Assembly: GCA_027600665.1 (NCBI GenBank) | Contig: JADGJL010000087.1 | Coordinates: 1 to 45,900 of the forward strand | From: Irineochytrium annulatum | Taxonomy: Eukaryota; Chytridiomycota; Chytridiomycetes; Chytridiales; Chytridiaceae | Reading direction: 5' to 3' | Length of the DNA stretch: 45,900 nucleotides | Part shown: positions 19,706 to 27,053 of the stretch, piece by piece | Layout of the letters: each line of letters opens with the position of its first letter | Position numbering within the stretch: position 1 is the first letter of the stretch | Program-made: the position numbers and the translations under genes | Notes under the pieces: model-generated | Databases searched by the model: none | Told to the model about the DNA's origin: nothing | What the model saw: the letters and a program-made list of their open reading frames with translations, nothing else

Positions 19706-19963
19706 TGAATTTCATCTCCTTTTCCGAAACACAAACTTTCAATAGATTACAGAGTTTCTCTTAATTAAGCAATAACATTTTTGACGCAGCAGAGCGGTGG
19801 AATTTATATTTTCATGAATTTTCCTTCTATTTCAGCAAATAACGGCAATAATACATAAGAAATAAAAAATGCATTCAATCCCTTGTGAGTCATAGGGAAA
19901 CCGGTTAAAAGTAATACAGAGCACCAATATAAAAAATGGATAAGCGCTCTTATTCGTCAGCAG

Positions 19964-19992
19964 TTGACGGGAAACGGGCGAAGCGTCATAAT
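19964..19992 (+). promoter_or_regulatory. Putative promoter of rel
   Basis: TTGACG (19964-19969) and CATAAT (19987-19992) are separated by 17 bp, about 85 bp before the Rel start. The 373-bp gap from 19706 holds this promoter, a leader hairpin and the permease leader on the other strand; no gene is seen there. Confidence 0.65.
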
Positions 19993-20013
19993 TATAGGAA
20001 ATTACTTTTACGG

Positions 20014-20045
20014 GGAACCTGTGTTGCAGCAATGTCACGGGTTCC
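20014..20045 (+). other. Leader hairpin upstream of rel
   Basis: GGAACCTGTG (20014-20023) pairs with CACGGGTTCC (20036-20045) with one wobble. The loop is 12 nt and no T-run follows, so it is not a terminator. It lies in the predicted 5' untranslated region and may affect stability or translation. Confidence 0.45.
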
Positions 20046-20078
20046 ATTTGGTATAGAAAGGACACGGAACAGATCAGA

Positions 20079-22256
20079 ATGGGCATAGAGCAATTACTCG
20101 AGAAGGCCGGGGCATATATCAAAGAACCCGATCTGGTGCGCATACGAGAAGCTTACGAATTTGCTGATCAGGCCCACCATGGACAGACGCGAAAATCGGG
20201 AGAACCGTATATTCTGCATCCGCTTGCGGTTGCCGACATTGTTGTGAACATGCAGATGGACACCATCTCCATAATAGCAGCGCTTCTTCATGATGTAGTA
20301 GAGGATACTACGGTCTCACTTGAAGAGATCCGCAATCATTTCGGCAATACGTGTGCCATGCTTGTTGACGGCTTGACGAAGCTGGAACGTATTAAGTTCC
20401 GCTCCAAGGAAGAACAGCAGAACGAGAACTACCGCAAAATGTTCATCGCCATGGCGCAGGACATCCGTGTCATCGTGATCAAATTGGCTGACCGTCTGCA
20501 TAATATGCGGACACTCAAGTTTCAATCGGAAGAAAGCCAGCGCCGGATTTCATATGAGACGCTGGAAATTTTCTGTCCGATTGCGAACCGTCTGGGGATC
20601 TCTGCGATCAAATGGGAAATGGAGGACATCGCCCTCCGTTATTTGAATCCGCAGCAATATTACCGTATTGCGAACCTGATGCACAAAAAGCGTGCCGAAC
20701 GTGAGCAATATATCGATACGGTTATGGACGGAATTACGAACAAGCTCGATGAGATGGGCATTCAGGCAGACCTTTCTGGCCGTCCGAAGCATATCTACAG
20801 CGTGTTCAAGAAAATGACGACCAAAAACAAGCAGTTTAATGAAATTTATGATCTGCTTGCCATTCGTATTATTGTGGATAATATCAAGGATTGTTATGCT
20901 ACCCTGGGAATTATACACACGTTATGGAAACCGATGCCTGGACGCTTTAAAGACTACATTGCAATGCCTAAGGCGAATATGTATCAATCGCTGCATACAA
21001 CAGTAGTCGGTCCCAATGGCGAACCAACCGAGGTACAGATTCGGACATGGGATATGCACCGGACTGCTGAATTTGGTATCGCTGCTCACTGGGCATATAA
21101 GGAAGGCGCAGCGGCAGGTCCGCAATTTGAAGATAAAATTACGTTCTTCCGCGAAATTCTTGAACTCCAAAATGAAGCACAGGACGCGTCAGAATTCGTA
21201 GAATCGCTCAAAATGGATTTCTTCTCGGATCTTGTATTTGTATTTACACCAAAAGGAGAAGTCATTGAATTGCCAATCGGGTCTGTTCCTTTGGATTTTG
21301 CTTATCGAATCCATACGGAGGTTGGTAATCGGACCATCGGTGCCAAAGTAAACGGTCGAATTGTTCCGCTGGACTATCATCTCAAGACAGGTGATATCAT
21401 CGAAATTTTGACGTCCAAACATTCTTACGGACCTAGTCAGGACTGGCTGAAAATTGCGAAATCTTCTCATGCACGAGCGAAGATCAAACAATGGTTTAAG
21501 AAGGAACGCCGTGAAGAAAACGTTGAAAAAGGTCGGGAGAGCTGTGAGCGTGAACTGAAACGCATGGGGCTTGATCCTTCTGCGTGGATGACGGATGACA
21601 AGTTGATGGAAGCTGCCAAAAAATATGCGTTTAATGATATTGAGGACATGCTTGCCGCTGTTGGCTTCGGTGGAATTACTGCTGCACAGATCGTAACCAA
21701 AGCAACTGAAAAGCTGCGTAAAGAGCAGGAAGAATCCAGTTTGCTGGAATTAAATTCCGAGATGCGCGAGCTGAAACCTGCACCTGAACGGAGAAATCGA
21801 CCAACCAACGGCATTCGTGTCAAGGGTATCGATAATCTGCTTGTTCGATTTGCACGATGCTGTAATCCTGTGCCTGGGGATGACATTATCGGATACGTTA
21901 CACGCGGACGCGGCGTTTCCGTGCACCGTAGTGACTGTCCGAATATTCCGACAAGTGCAGACGGAGAAGAAGCAGCACGTGTTATTGAGGTCGAGTGGGA
22001 AGAGAATATCGAAGCGAGTTACAGTGTGGATATTGAGATTACAGGCCATGATCGGAATGGCTTGCTTAACGAGGTACTTCAGGCTGTATCTGAAAGTAAA
22101 ACCAATATTTCTGCCGTTACTGGACGGACAGATAAAAATAAATTAGCATTGGTGCACGTCACAATTCTGATTCGTAATACGGATCATCTGCAATCCGTTG
22201 TAGATCGGATCAAACGGGTGAAAGATGTCTATTCGGTGCATCGGATTATGCAGTAA
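20079..22256 (+). CDS. relA: Bifunctional (p)ppGpp synthetase/hydrolase Rel
   Basis: This enzyme makes and degrades (p)ppGpp in the stringent response. The 725-residue protein has an intact HD hydrolase region (HHGQTRKSGEPYILHP, then LLHDVVEDT at about 70-78). The synthetase domain carries the RFKDYIAMPK motif (RxKD, as in bifunctional Rsh enzymes) and MYQSLHTTV. A TGS domain (VFVFTPKGEVIELP onwards) and a C-terminal ACT domain follow, with zinc-finger-like RCCNPVPGDDI between them. Both activities look intact. The Shine-Dalgarno match GAAAGGA is about 16 nt from ATG, weaker than its neighbours. dtd follows 12 bp later. Confidence 0.97.
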   Translation: MGIEQLLEKAGAYIKEPDLVRIREAYEFADQAHHGQTRKSGEPYILHPLAVADIVVNMQMDTISIIAALLHDVVEDTTVSLEEIRNHFGNTCAMLVDGLTKLERIKFRSKEEQQNENYRKMFIAMAQDIRVIVIKLADRLHNMRTLKFQSEESQRRISYETLEIFCPIANRLGISAIKWEMEDIALRYLNPQQYYRIANLMHKKRAEREQYIDTVMDGITNKLDEMGIQADLSGRPKHIYSVFKKMTTKNKQFNEIYDLLAIRIIVDNIKDCYATLGIIHTLWKPMPGRFKDYIAMPKANMYQSLHTTVVGPNGEPTEVQIRTWDMHRTAEFGIAAHWAYKEGAAAGPQFEDKITFFREILELQNEAQDASEFVESLKMDFFSDLVFVFTPKGEVIELPIGSVPLDFAYRIHTEVGNRTIGAKVNGRIVPLDYHLKTGDIIEILTSKHSYGPSQDWLKIAKSSHARAKIKQWFKKERREENVEKGRESCERELKRMGLDPSAWMTDDKLMEAAKKYAFNDIEDMLAAVGFGGITAAQIVTKATEKLRKEQEESSLLELNSEMRELKPAPERRNRPTNGIRVKGIDNLLVRFARCCNPVPGDDIIGYVTRGRGVSVHRSDCPNIPTSADGEEAARVIEVEWEENIEASYSVDIEITGHDRNGLLNEVLQAVSESKTNISAVTGRTDKNKLALVHVTILIRNTDHLQSVVDRIKRVKDVYSVHRIMQ

Positions 22257-22268
22257 GGAGCCTGTAAG

Positions 22269-22730
22269 ATGAGGGTGCTTGTTCAACGCTGTAAAGAGGC
22301 CCAGGTGACTGTGGGAGACGAACTGACGGGTAAGATCGAATCCGGATTAATGTTGCTCATAGGTATTACCCATGAGGACACGGAGAAGGATGCTCAGTAT
22401 CTGGCTGACAAAATTAGCGGGTTACGAATATTTGAGGATGATCAAGAGAAGATGAACCTCAGCCTGCTTGATGTAGGCGGTGCTGTACTGTCCGTTTCTC
22501 AGTTCACCCTGTACGGGGATTGTCGCAAAGGAAAGCGTCCTAGCTTTGCAGCTGCGGCCCGACCTGAAGCGGCAGAACGTTTATATGAGACGTTTAATCA
22601 ACTCTTGCGGGATAAAGGGATTCAGGTTGAAACCGGCCGTTTCGGAGCGATGATGGATGTAACATTTACCAACTGGGGACCCGTGACTTTGATGCTTGAG
22701 AGTCCGGTTCGACAGGAACCACGTGCATAA
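22269..22730 (+). CDS. dtd: D-aminoacyl-tRNA deacylase
   Basis: Dtd removes D-amino acids (and glycine from tRNA-Ala) mis-attached to tRNA. The 153-residue protein has the catalytic [10 protein letters not shown] motif and the GP chirality-check motif in [11 protein letters not shown]. It shares a transcript with rel; AAGGAG overlaps the rel stop. This rel-dtd pairing is common in Firmicutes. Confidence 0.96.
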   Translation: MRVLVQRCKEAQVTVGDELTGKIESGLMLLIGITHEDTEKDAQYLADKISGLRIFEDDQEKMNLSLLDVGGAVLSVSQFTLYGDCRKGKRPSFAAAARPEAAERLYETFNQLLRDKGIQVETGRFGAMMDVTFTNWGPVTLMLESPVRQEPRA

Positions 22731-22806
22731 TTTCTTCGGGTTCAGGCCATAATGAAGGATAATTCGTTGATGACTATTTTATGATCAAAGGAGTATCCAG
22801 CCAATT

Positions 22807-22974
22807 ATGCGCCAATCTTCGAAAGAAACACGTATCCGTACAGAACCTTTGTTACTCCCTGGCAACCTGTATGAATCATTGCATCTTGCCCGTGCTGCTG
22901 CTGAGTGTGTTGCAACGATCTGGGCACTTGAGGATTCCGACAAAGGGAAACAGAGTCATCTTCCGCGATCTTGA
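22807..22974 (+). CDS. Possible 55-residue small protein
   Basis: A short frame follows dtd: ATG at 22807, TGA at 22972-22974, with AAAGGAG 13 nt upstream. The product would be soluble and partly helical (LYESLHLARAAAECVATIWA). I do not recognise it. An overlapping 80-residue frame from 22781 is Cys- and Leu-rich and looks less protein-like. The rest of the 22731-23238 gap holds a terminator and a possible stress promoter. The small frame may be chance. Confidence 0.25.
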   Translation: MRQSSKETRIRTEPLLLPGNLYESLHLARAAAECVATIWALEDSDKGKQSHLPRS

Positions 22975-23022
22975 TTGTCCACACTTGTATAAACATCTGA
23001 AATTTGGATTATACAGATTTTG

Positions 23023-23058
23023 AAAAAGACCTGATTCCTCACCGAATCAGGTCTTTTT
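23023..23058. terminator. Terminator of the rel-dtd transcript
   Basis: AAAAAGACCTGATTC pairs perfectly with GAATCAGGTCTTTTT around a 6-nt loop. The A-rich left foot makes it potentially bidirectional. Confidence 0.94.
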
Positions 23059-23125
23059 GTCATGAGTTGATTTTTATAAAATACTCGTTAGTCGATTTTC
23101 CTAGAAAATGAAATTACATCGGATT

Positions 23126-23151
23126 GTTATAAATTGCTCTGGTGAGGGTAA
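23126..23151 (+). promoter_or_regulatory. Possible sigma-B-like promoter before the DJ-1/PfpI gene
   Basis: GTTATA (23126-23131), 14-bp spacer and GGGTAA (23146-23151) resemble the sigma-B pattern GTTTAA-N13/15-GGGTAT. The downstream gene resembles a general stress protein. Whether this organism has a sigma-B factor cannot be told from the window. Confidence 0.3.
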
Positions 23152-23238
23152 TAACAAAACGAGGCACAACGAAGTGCCATTGTACTGCAAGGCCCGATTC
23201 ATAAAGAAAGTTCGAACACGGAAAGGAGAACATACATT

Positions 23239-23745
23239 ATGAGTAAAGTTGCTTTTTTATTGGCGAATGACTTTGAAGATTCGGAGATGCAGGTGCCGTA
23301 TGACGAAGTAAAAAAAGCTGGACACGAAGTGGAGATTATCGGTTTAAAAGCTGGTGAGACCCTTAAAGGTAAAGGAGGAAAAGCCTCCTATACGACAGAT
23401 AAGGCGATTGCTGACGCATCCGCTTCAGAGTATGATGCAGTCGTGATTCCTGGTGGATCATCCCCTGAGAATTTGCGAAGTGATGCGCACATCTTGAAGT
23501 TTGTCACCGAGATCAACAGTGCGAAGAAACCAATCGCGGCGATATGCCATGGTCCGCAGATTTTGGCTAGTGCCGATCTGTTGAAAGGCCGTACGATTAC
23601 ATCCTATCCACCGCTCAAGGATGACATGGTAAACGCAGGAGCAGAGTTCAAGGATCATGAGGCTGTTGTGGATGGAAACTATATTACATCCCGAACGCCT
23701 GAAGATGAGCCAGCATTTGTGCGTGAACTGTTAAAAGTGATTTAA
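23239..23745 (+). CDS. DJ-1/PfpI-family protein (general stress protein 18/YfkM-like)
   Basis: A 168-residue class I glutamine amidotransferase-like protein. The nucleophile elbow is IAAICHGPQ with Cys103, and an acidic residue in NDFEDSE near the N-terminus matches the Glu of the family. DAVVIPGGSSPENLR and SRTPEDEPAFVRELL are further landmarks. Relatives act as deglycases, chaperones or proteases, and the exact activity is disputed. AAAGGAG precedes the ATG. It stands alone after a terminator, next to another stress-type gene. Confidence 0.9.
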   Translation: MSKVAFLLANDFEDSEMQVPYDEVKKAGHEVEIIGLKAGETLKGKGGKASYTTDKAIADASASEYDAVVIPGGSSPENLRSDAHILKFVTEINSAKKPIAAICHGPQILASADLLKGRTITSYPPLKDDMVNAGAEFKDHEAVVDGNYITSRTPEDEPAFVRELLKVI

Positions 23746-23850
23746 CTTCACCAGTTTTAACTGACATACATTGAAGTATTGTAACTACGTTACATCGTGA
23801 CTTATACAAACTTCACGTTTGCATTTCATTCCGAAAAAGGAGGGTTTGAC

Positions 23851-24297
23851 ATGACAAAACATATTCAGGCGTATTTTCGAACCGAAGACGAGGCGGAGGG
23901 AGCAAGAACTTCACTTCAGACGTTCCGTACAGAGCATTTGGAAGTAGGTCAACTCGATAGTGCGATAGGTAGAGACACGCGTGTTATGGTACCACTGGTA
24001 CCATATAATACTGCGGGTGGTGTAGGCACTAACGGAGCAATGGGTGTTGGTGCCGCTCCCGGTGTTCCAGCCAGCGAAAATGTGATCCCTGTGGTATCCA
24101 ATGTGGATCGTGATGCAGAACGGGACTCTCGTGACAGAGTGAATGAGGATGGAGACATGCTGGATGCTGCGGACGTGTCTTCGGCCGATTATGATGATCT
24201 GCACTATGTTCTGTCTGCCAAAGTAAGGGATGAGGATTATGACGAAATTGTTCATAAGCTTCGTTCCAACCATGCCTATGTGGAAGAACTGAATTAA
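23851..24297 (+). CDS. Small stress-type protein (general stress protein 17M/YflT-like)
   Basis: A 148-residue soluble protein starting MTKHIQAYFRTEDEAEGA, with a C-terminal repeat of the same fold type (YVLSAKVRDEDYDEIVHKLRS pattern). The middle is Gly/Ala/Pro-rich (GGVGTNGAMGVGAAPGVP), then highly acidic with Arg (DRDAERDSRDRVNEDGD). The first and last parts look like the two halves of a small alpha/beta domain joined by a flexible linker, as in YflT-like proteins. AAAAGGAGG lies 6-7 nt upstream of ATG 23851. The longer frame from 23797 has no such site. Function unknown. Confidence 0.7.
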   Translation: MTKHIQAYFRTEDEAEGARTSLQTFRTEHLEVGQLDSAIGRDTRVMVPLVPYNTAGGVGTNGAMGVGAAPGVPASENVIPVVSNVDRDAERDSRDRVNEDGDMLDAADVSSADYDDLHYVLSAKVRDEDYDEIVHKLRSNHAYVEELN

Positions 24298-24313
24298 CGT
24301 GTAGATTCCTTTT

Positions 24314-24362
24314 GCCCTTGCACTGCTTGACTACAGAGTCGAGTAATGTGCAAGGGCTTTTA
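24314..24362 (+). terminator. Terminator after the 17M-like gene
   Basis: GCCCTTGCAC (24314-24323) pairs with GTGCAAGGGC (24348-24357), followed by TTTTA. An inner GACT/AGTC stem sits in the loop. Confidence 0.88.
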
Positions 24363-24494
24363 ATTATGTCTATATTTTTTAAAGAAATAAAGCGCTATCA
24401 TTTTTGTAATATTACTGTAATATTAGTTACATAAGCCTTTAACATAGTGGGCTTATAATAACACACATGACCCCCTTTTTTTATATATCTTTTG

Positions 24495-24527
24495 AGCCTG
24501 CACACCGTGTGCAGGCTATTTTTTTGG
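24495..24527 (+). terminator. Orphan terminator with no assigned gene upstream
   Basis: AGCCTGCACAC pairs with GTGTGCAGGCT, followed by ATTTTTTT. The previous gene already has its own terminator at 24314-24362. This one therefore either backs that up or ends a short unannotated RNA. A TATAAT at 24454-24459 could start such an RNA, but no good -35 is visible. The stretch 24366-24490 is AT-rich and has no ORF. Confidence 0.8.
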
Positions 24528-24545
24528 AATGAAAATGTATATGTT

Positions 24546-24573
24546 TTGTGTAAAGCTTACCCCTTTATATAAT
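24546..24573 (+). promoter_or_regulatory. Promoter for the long SEC-C leader RNA
   Basis: TTGTGT (24546-24551) and a perfect TATAAT (24568-24573) are separated by 16 bp. Transcription would start near 24581, giving a leader of about 385 nt before the SEC-C protein. Confidence 0.65.
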
Positions 24574-24580
24574 TTTTGCT

Positions 24581-24965
24581 AGAATAGAGGAATGGATTCG
24601 AATATATTAAAGCCAGTTGTTTCATAGTTTAGCTTCATCGGATGGTATATCAAGCATCAAGCAAGCATTTAGCATTTGGGCTCAGGCGAATGCAATTCAA
24701 CGACAGTGTGTATGAGGAACACATCGACAGAGAGAACCGCCTTATTGCACATGAACAGTATAAAAGGAGTTTCGGGTTGTCTCTAATCCTTCTAATACTC
24801 GCAGAAACGCCCCCCGTCCTTATACAAGGGCGGGGTAGCCGTTCTGCTTGCTCGCTGGAAACTGCAAATCATATAGAATGCCTCGTACGAGAAACGGCAC
24901 CTAAATGTTAATGCAACTGTGTTCTCATACAACTGGCTAGTGACAGATTTAAGGGGGAATTAGTT
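24581..24965 (+). ncRNA. Candidate structured leader or small RNA upstream of the SEC-C gene
   Basis: AGCCAGTTGT (24611-24620) is an exact reverse complement of ACAACTGGCT (24929-24938), which would close a domain of about 330 nt. Inside is a strong hairpin: CCCCGTCCTT pairs with AAGGGCGGGG (about 24812-24836), extended by GCAGAA/TTCTGC (24801-24806 with 24842-24847) and a CG/CG pair. Smaller hairpins include TGTGT/ACACA near 24706-24723 and CTCG/CGAG near 24882-24891. An 89-residue frame (24642-24911) lacks a ribosome site and looks like chance. I do not recognise a known riboswitch class. Confidence 0.4.
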
Positions 24966-26234
24966 TTGAGTAAGGTTGGAAGAAATGAGTTATGCCCATG
25001 TGGAAGTGGGAAAAAATATAAGAAGTGCTGTTTGAATAAGGGGTCCTCACCCGCAGAATCTATACTGCGCCTGATATCAACGGAGCAGCCTGTCCAAGAA
25101 GCTACAGTTCAGCCTGAGAGCAAGCTGACTCCAACCAAACTGAAAAGGATGGTAACGCAAGAGCTGAAATGGGAACATCCTTCTCACGAACAGTTGGCCC
25201 TGGAGCTGATTGAGAACATGCGGAACCAATACGAGGGTGAGCTGATTTCGGAAGCTCTGATGTTATGGAACGGTTATTCCCGCCAGACGCGCCCCACTGT
25301 GAAGAAGACAGGTTCCTTCTGTGCTGCAATTGAATATTTGCTGTCCGAGGAATACGGCTTCAATGTCTCAAAACCTGATATGGCCACTAAATATGAGGTA
25401 ACGACAGGTACGATCTCCCGGAAGGTCAATGAGATGTTCAGTTACATTGAAGAATACGGAATGGGCGGCGAAACGGACGAGCTAATGGTGCTGAACGGTC
25501 CAGGTACACCAAAGGACAAAGCGGAGGCTCTGCTACATAAGGCGAGGGAAGCCAGTTCTGCCAAACGCAAAATACAACTGGCGAAAACGGTGCTGGAGGT
25601 ATATCCTGACAGCTCGGATGCATATCTTATACTGGCTGAGGAATCGGACAACGAGTCAGATGCACGGGCTTACCTCAAGGCCGGAATTGCTGCTGGAGAA
25701 CGCGAACTGGGTGACCTGTTTTTTGAGAAGAACAAAGGGCACTTCTGGGGGCTTCAAGAGACTCGTCCATATATCCGGGTATGCAAAAGCTACGCGGAAT
25801 CTTGCTGGTTTGGTGGGGATACCCAAGAAGCGGCACAAACCCTGGAGCGGTTGCTGGAACTTAATACGGAAGACAATACCGGAGCACGTTACCTGCTCGC
25901 TGCTGTGTATCTGTACAGCAACCAATTGAAGCAGGCAGAACAATTGATGGCGAAGTATGGAAAAGGTGGCGCCTCAACGGCCTTTGCCTATGACCAGATC
26001 ATTCTGGAGTATAAGAAAAATGGAATCACCTCGCAGCTCGAAAAGCTGTACCGTGTGGCTCGGGGGATGAACAAACATGTGCCGGATTACCTGCTGGGTT
26101 TGAAACGCCTGCCGCATAACCTCCCTGATTTTGTCGGGATGGGCGATTCCAATGAAGCGATTGAATATGTCATTATGCACTCCCGTCTATGGGCGAGCAT
26201 GCCTGATCTGCTGAAGTGGATGCTGAAACAATAG
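24966..26234 (+). CDS. SEC-C zinc-motif protein with TPR-like repeats
   Basis: A 422-residue protein. Residues about 5-23 form a SEC-C zinc motif ([18 protein letters not shown]), as at the end of SecA. The middle (about 50-170) is unassigned and includes a segment resembling helix-turn-helix, [19 protein letters not shown]. From about residue 185 on, helical repeats of TPR type are seen ([45 protein letters not shown]). TTG at 24966 is placed 8 nt after AAGGGGGAA. The role is unknown; a nucleic-acid or ribosome-linked binding role is only a guess from the domains. The leader is unusually long. Confidence 0.82.
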   Translation: MSKVGRNELCPCGSGKKYKKCCLNKGSSPAESILRLISTEQPVQEATVQPESKLTPTKLKRMVTQELKWEHPSHEQLALELIENMRNQYEGELISEALMLWNGYSRQTRPTVKKTGSFCAAIEYLLSEEYGFNVSKPDMATKYEVTTGTISRKVNEMFSYIEEYGMGGETDELMVLNGPGTPKDKAEALLHKAREASSAKRKIQLAKTVLEVYPDSSDAYLILAEESDNESDARAYLKAGIAAGERELGDLFFEKNKGHFWGLQETRPYIRVCKSYAESCWFGGDTQEAAQTLERLLELNTEDNTGARYLLAAVYLYSNQLKQAEQLMAKYGKGGASTAFAYDQIILEYKKNGITSQLEKLYRVARGMNKHVPDYLLGLKRLPHNLPDFVGMGDSNEAIEYVIMHSRLWASMPDLLKWMLKQ

Positions 26235-26364
26235 AGTTATGTAGGGATTGGAGTTGGAATTCGTTTGAGGAATCCAGCTTCTATCCGCCATAATTGGAGT
26301 GTACTCTCTATCCAGTACGGCGTGTGCTTAGAATTTTTTTAATGCTATCTTTTCATGTTAACCC

Positions 26365-26393
26365 TTGACTTTAGCACTGCGGTTCATTACAAT
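26365..26393 (+). promoter_or_regulatory. Promoter of the hisS-aspS T-box transcript
   Basis: TTGACT (26365-26370) and TACAAT (26388-26393) have a 17-bp spacer. The start would be near 26400, about 60 nt before the T-box stem I. Confidence 0.8.
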
Positions 26394-26458
26394 CAGAAAA
26401 TAATACGTTGACTATAGTCAATACAAGTCGATTTTTGAACTATATTACTGATTTGATG

Positions 26459-26799
26459 ACGGGACCAAGTACTCCGTGCCCACATGACCAGAGAGGAATC
26501 CCCAGGCTGTAAGGATTCTCTTGATGAGCGGACGAATGACTTCCCCGAGAACAGACGGCGAACATGGCAGACATGATCTGTTGACCAGTAGCCGGCCTGC
26601 GCAGGACGTGCGTTACACGTAGAGCGGAATATCTGCTTGATCAGGGTGCAATAGGCAATCCTGAATCATCAGAGATCACCTGAACGGCTAAAGTGTCAGG
26701 TTTCCGAAATGTGGGTGGTACCACGGGTGAATGTATATTACACAATCTCTCGTCCCTTTGTTTGCTGTATATACAGCGACAGGGCGAGGGATTTTTTTG
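26459..26799 (+). promoter_or_regulatory. T-box riboswitch of hisS-aspS, probable Asp (GAC) specifier
   Basis: T-box leaders read uncharged tRNA through a specifier codon and the acceptor end. Stem I can be traced: GGGA (26461-26464) pairs with TCCC (26542-26545), and TCCG (26472-26475) with CGGA (26529-26532). Between them lies a specifier loop with the AGTA/GAA loop-E motif (26467-26470 and 26534-26536). The codon after GAA-T is GAC (26538-26540), Asp. The apical AGAGAG...GGCTGTAAG elements are present. The T-box sequence GGGTGGTACCACGG (from about 26713) precedes a terminator: TCTCTCGTCCCT pairs with AGGGCGAGGGA, then T7 (26743-26799). No His codon (CAC/CAT) is in the loop. Confidence 0.93.
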
Positions 26800-26800
26800 T

Positions 26801-27024
26801 TATATAAGTTGATTTAAAAGAAATACACGAAAACGGAGAGGGCAGAAAAAACCTGTAAAAGCGAAGCGTTCGCCTGAAAGCTTTCTGAAAGAAAGCTGCA
26901 TCGGAAGCATATGCTATCACCGGATTTTCACATTTAGAATGAAAATTTAAAAAATCTGGGGATAACAGCGATTGTAAGGTTGATCTGCCAGCGCAGTGAT
27001 CACGTGTAGAATTTTTAACTGTAG
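26801..27024 (+). repeat. Intergenic structured repeat, copy A (hisS leader)
   Basis: This stretch aligns along most of its length with 31296-31526. Shared features in order are AGCGT (26865-26869), a hairpin AGCTTTC-TGAAA-GAAAGCT (26879-26897), CATCGGAAGCAT, ATGCT (26911-26915) and TATCACCGGATT. After a divergent loop comes TCTGGGGATAACAGCGAT. CCGGATT (26920-26926) pairs with AATCTGG (26953-26959), extended by TATC/GATA. The ends are imperfect but TACACG (26824-26829) can pair with CGTGTA (27003-27008). The element lies after the T-box terminator and ends about 18 bp before the hisS ribosome site, so it is in the read-through mRNA. Confidence 0.85.
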
Positions 27025-27053
27025 AGAAAAAAATCAATGCTGGAGGGATCAAG

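Noticed and set aside
19706..19990. PyrR attenuator or purine riboswitch in the uracil permease leader
   Set aside because: No terminator/antiterminator pair, PyrR-binding loop or purine aptamer core could be found on the minus strand.
22781..23023. 80-residue frame after dtd
   Set aside because: Its ATG lies just upstream of the AAAGGAG site, the product is Cys/Leu-rich without domain features, and it runs into the terminator. The overlapping 55-residue frame is slightly better.
24642..24911. 89-residue frame inside the SEC-C leader
   Set aside because: No Shine-Dalgarno sequence before the ATG, unrecognisable composition, and it overlaps the strongest hairpins of the leader.
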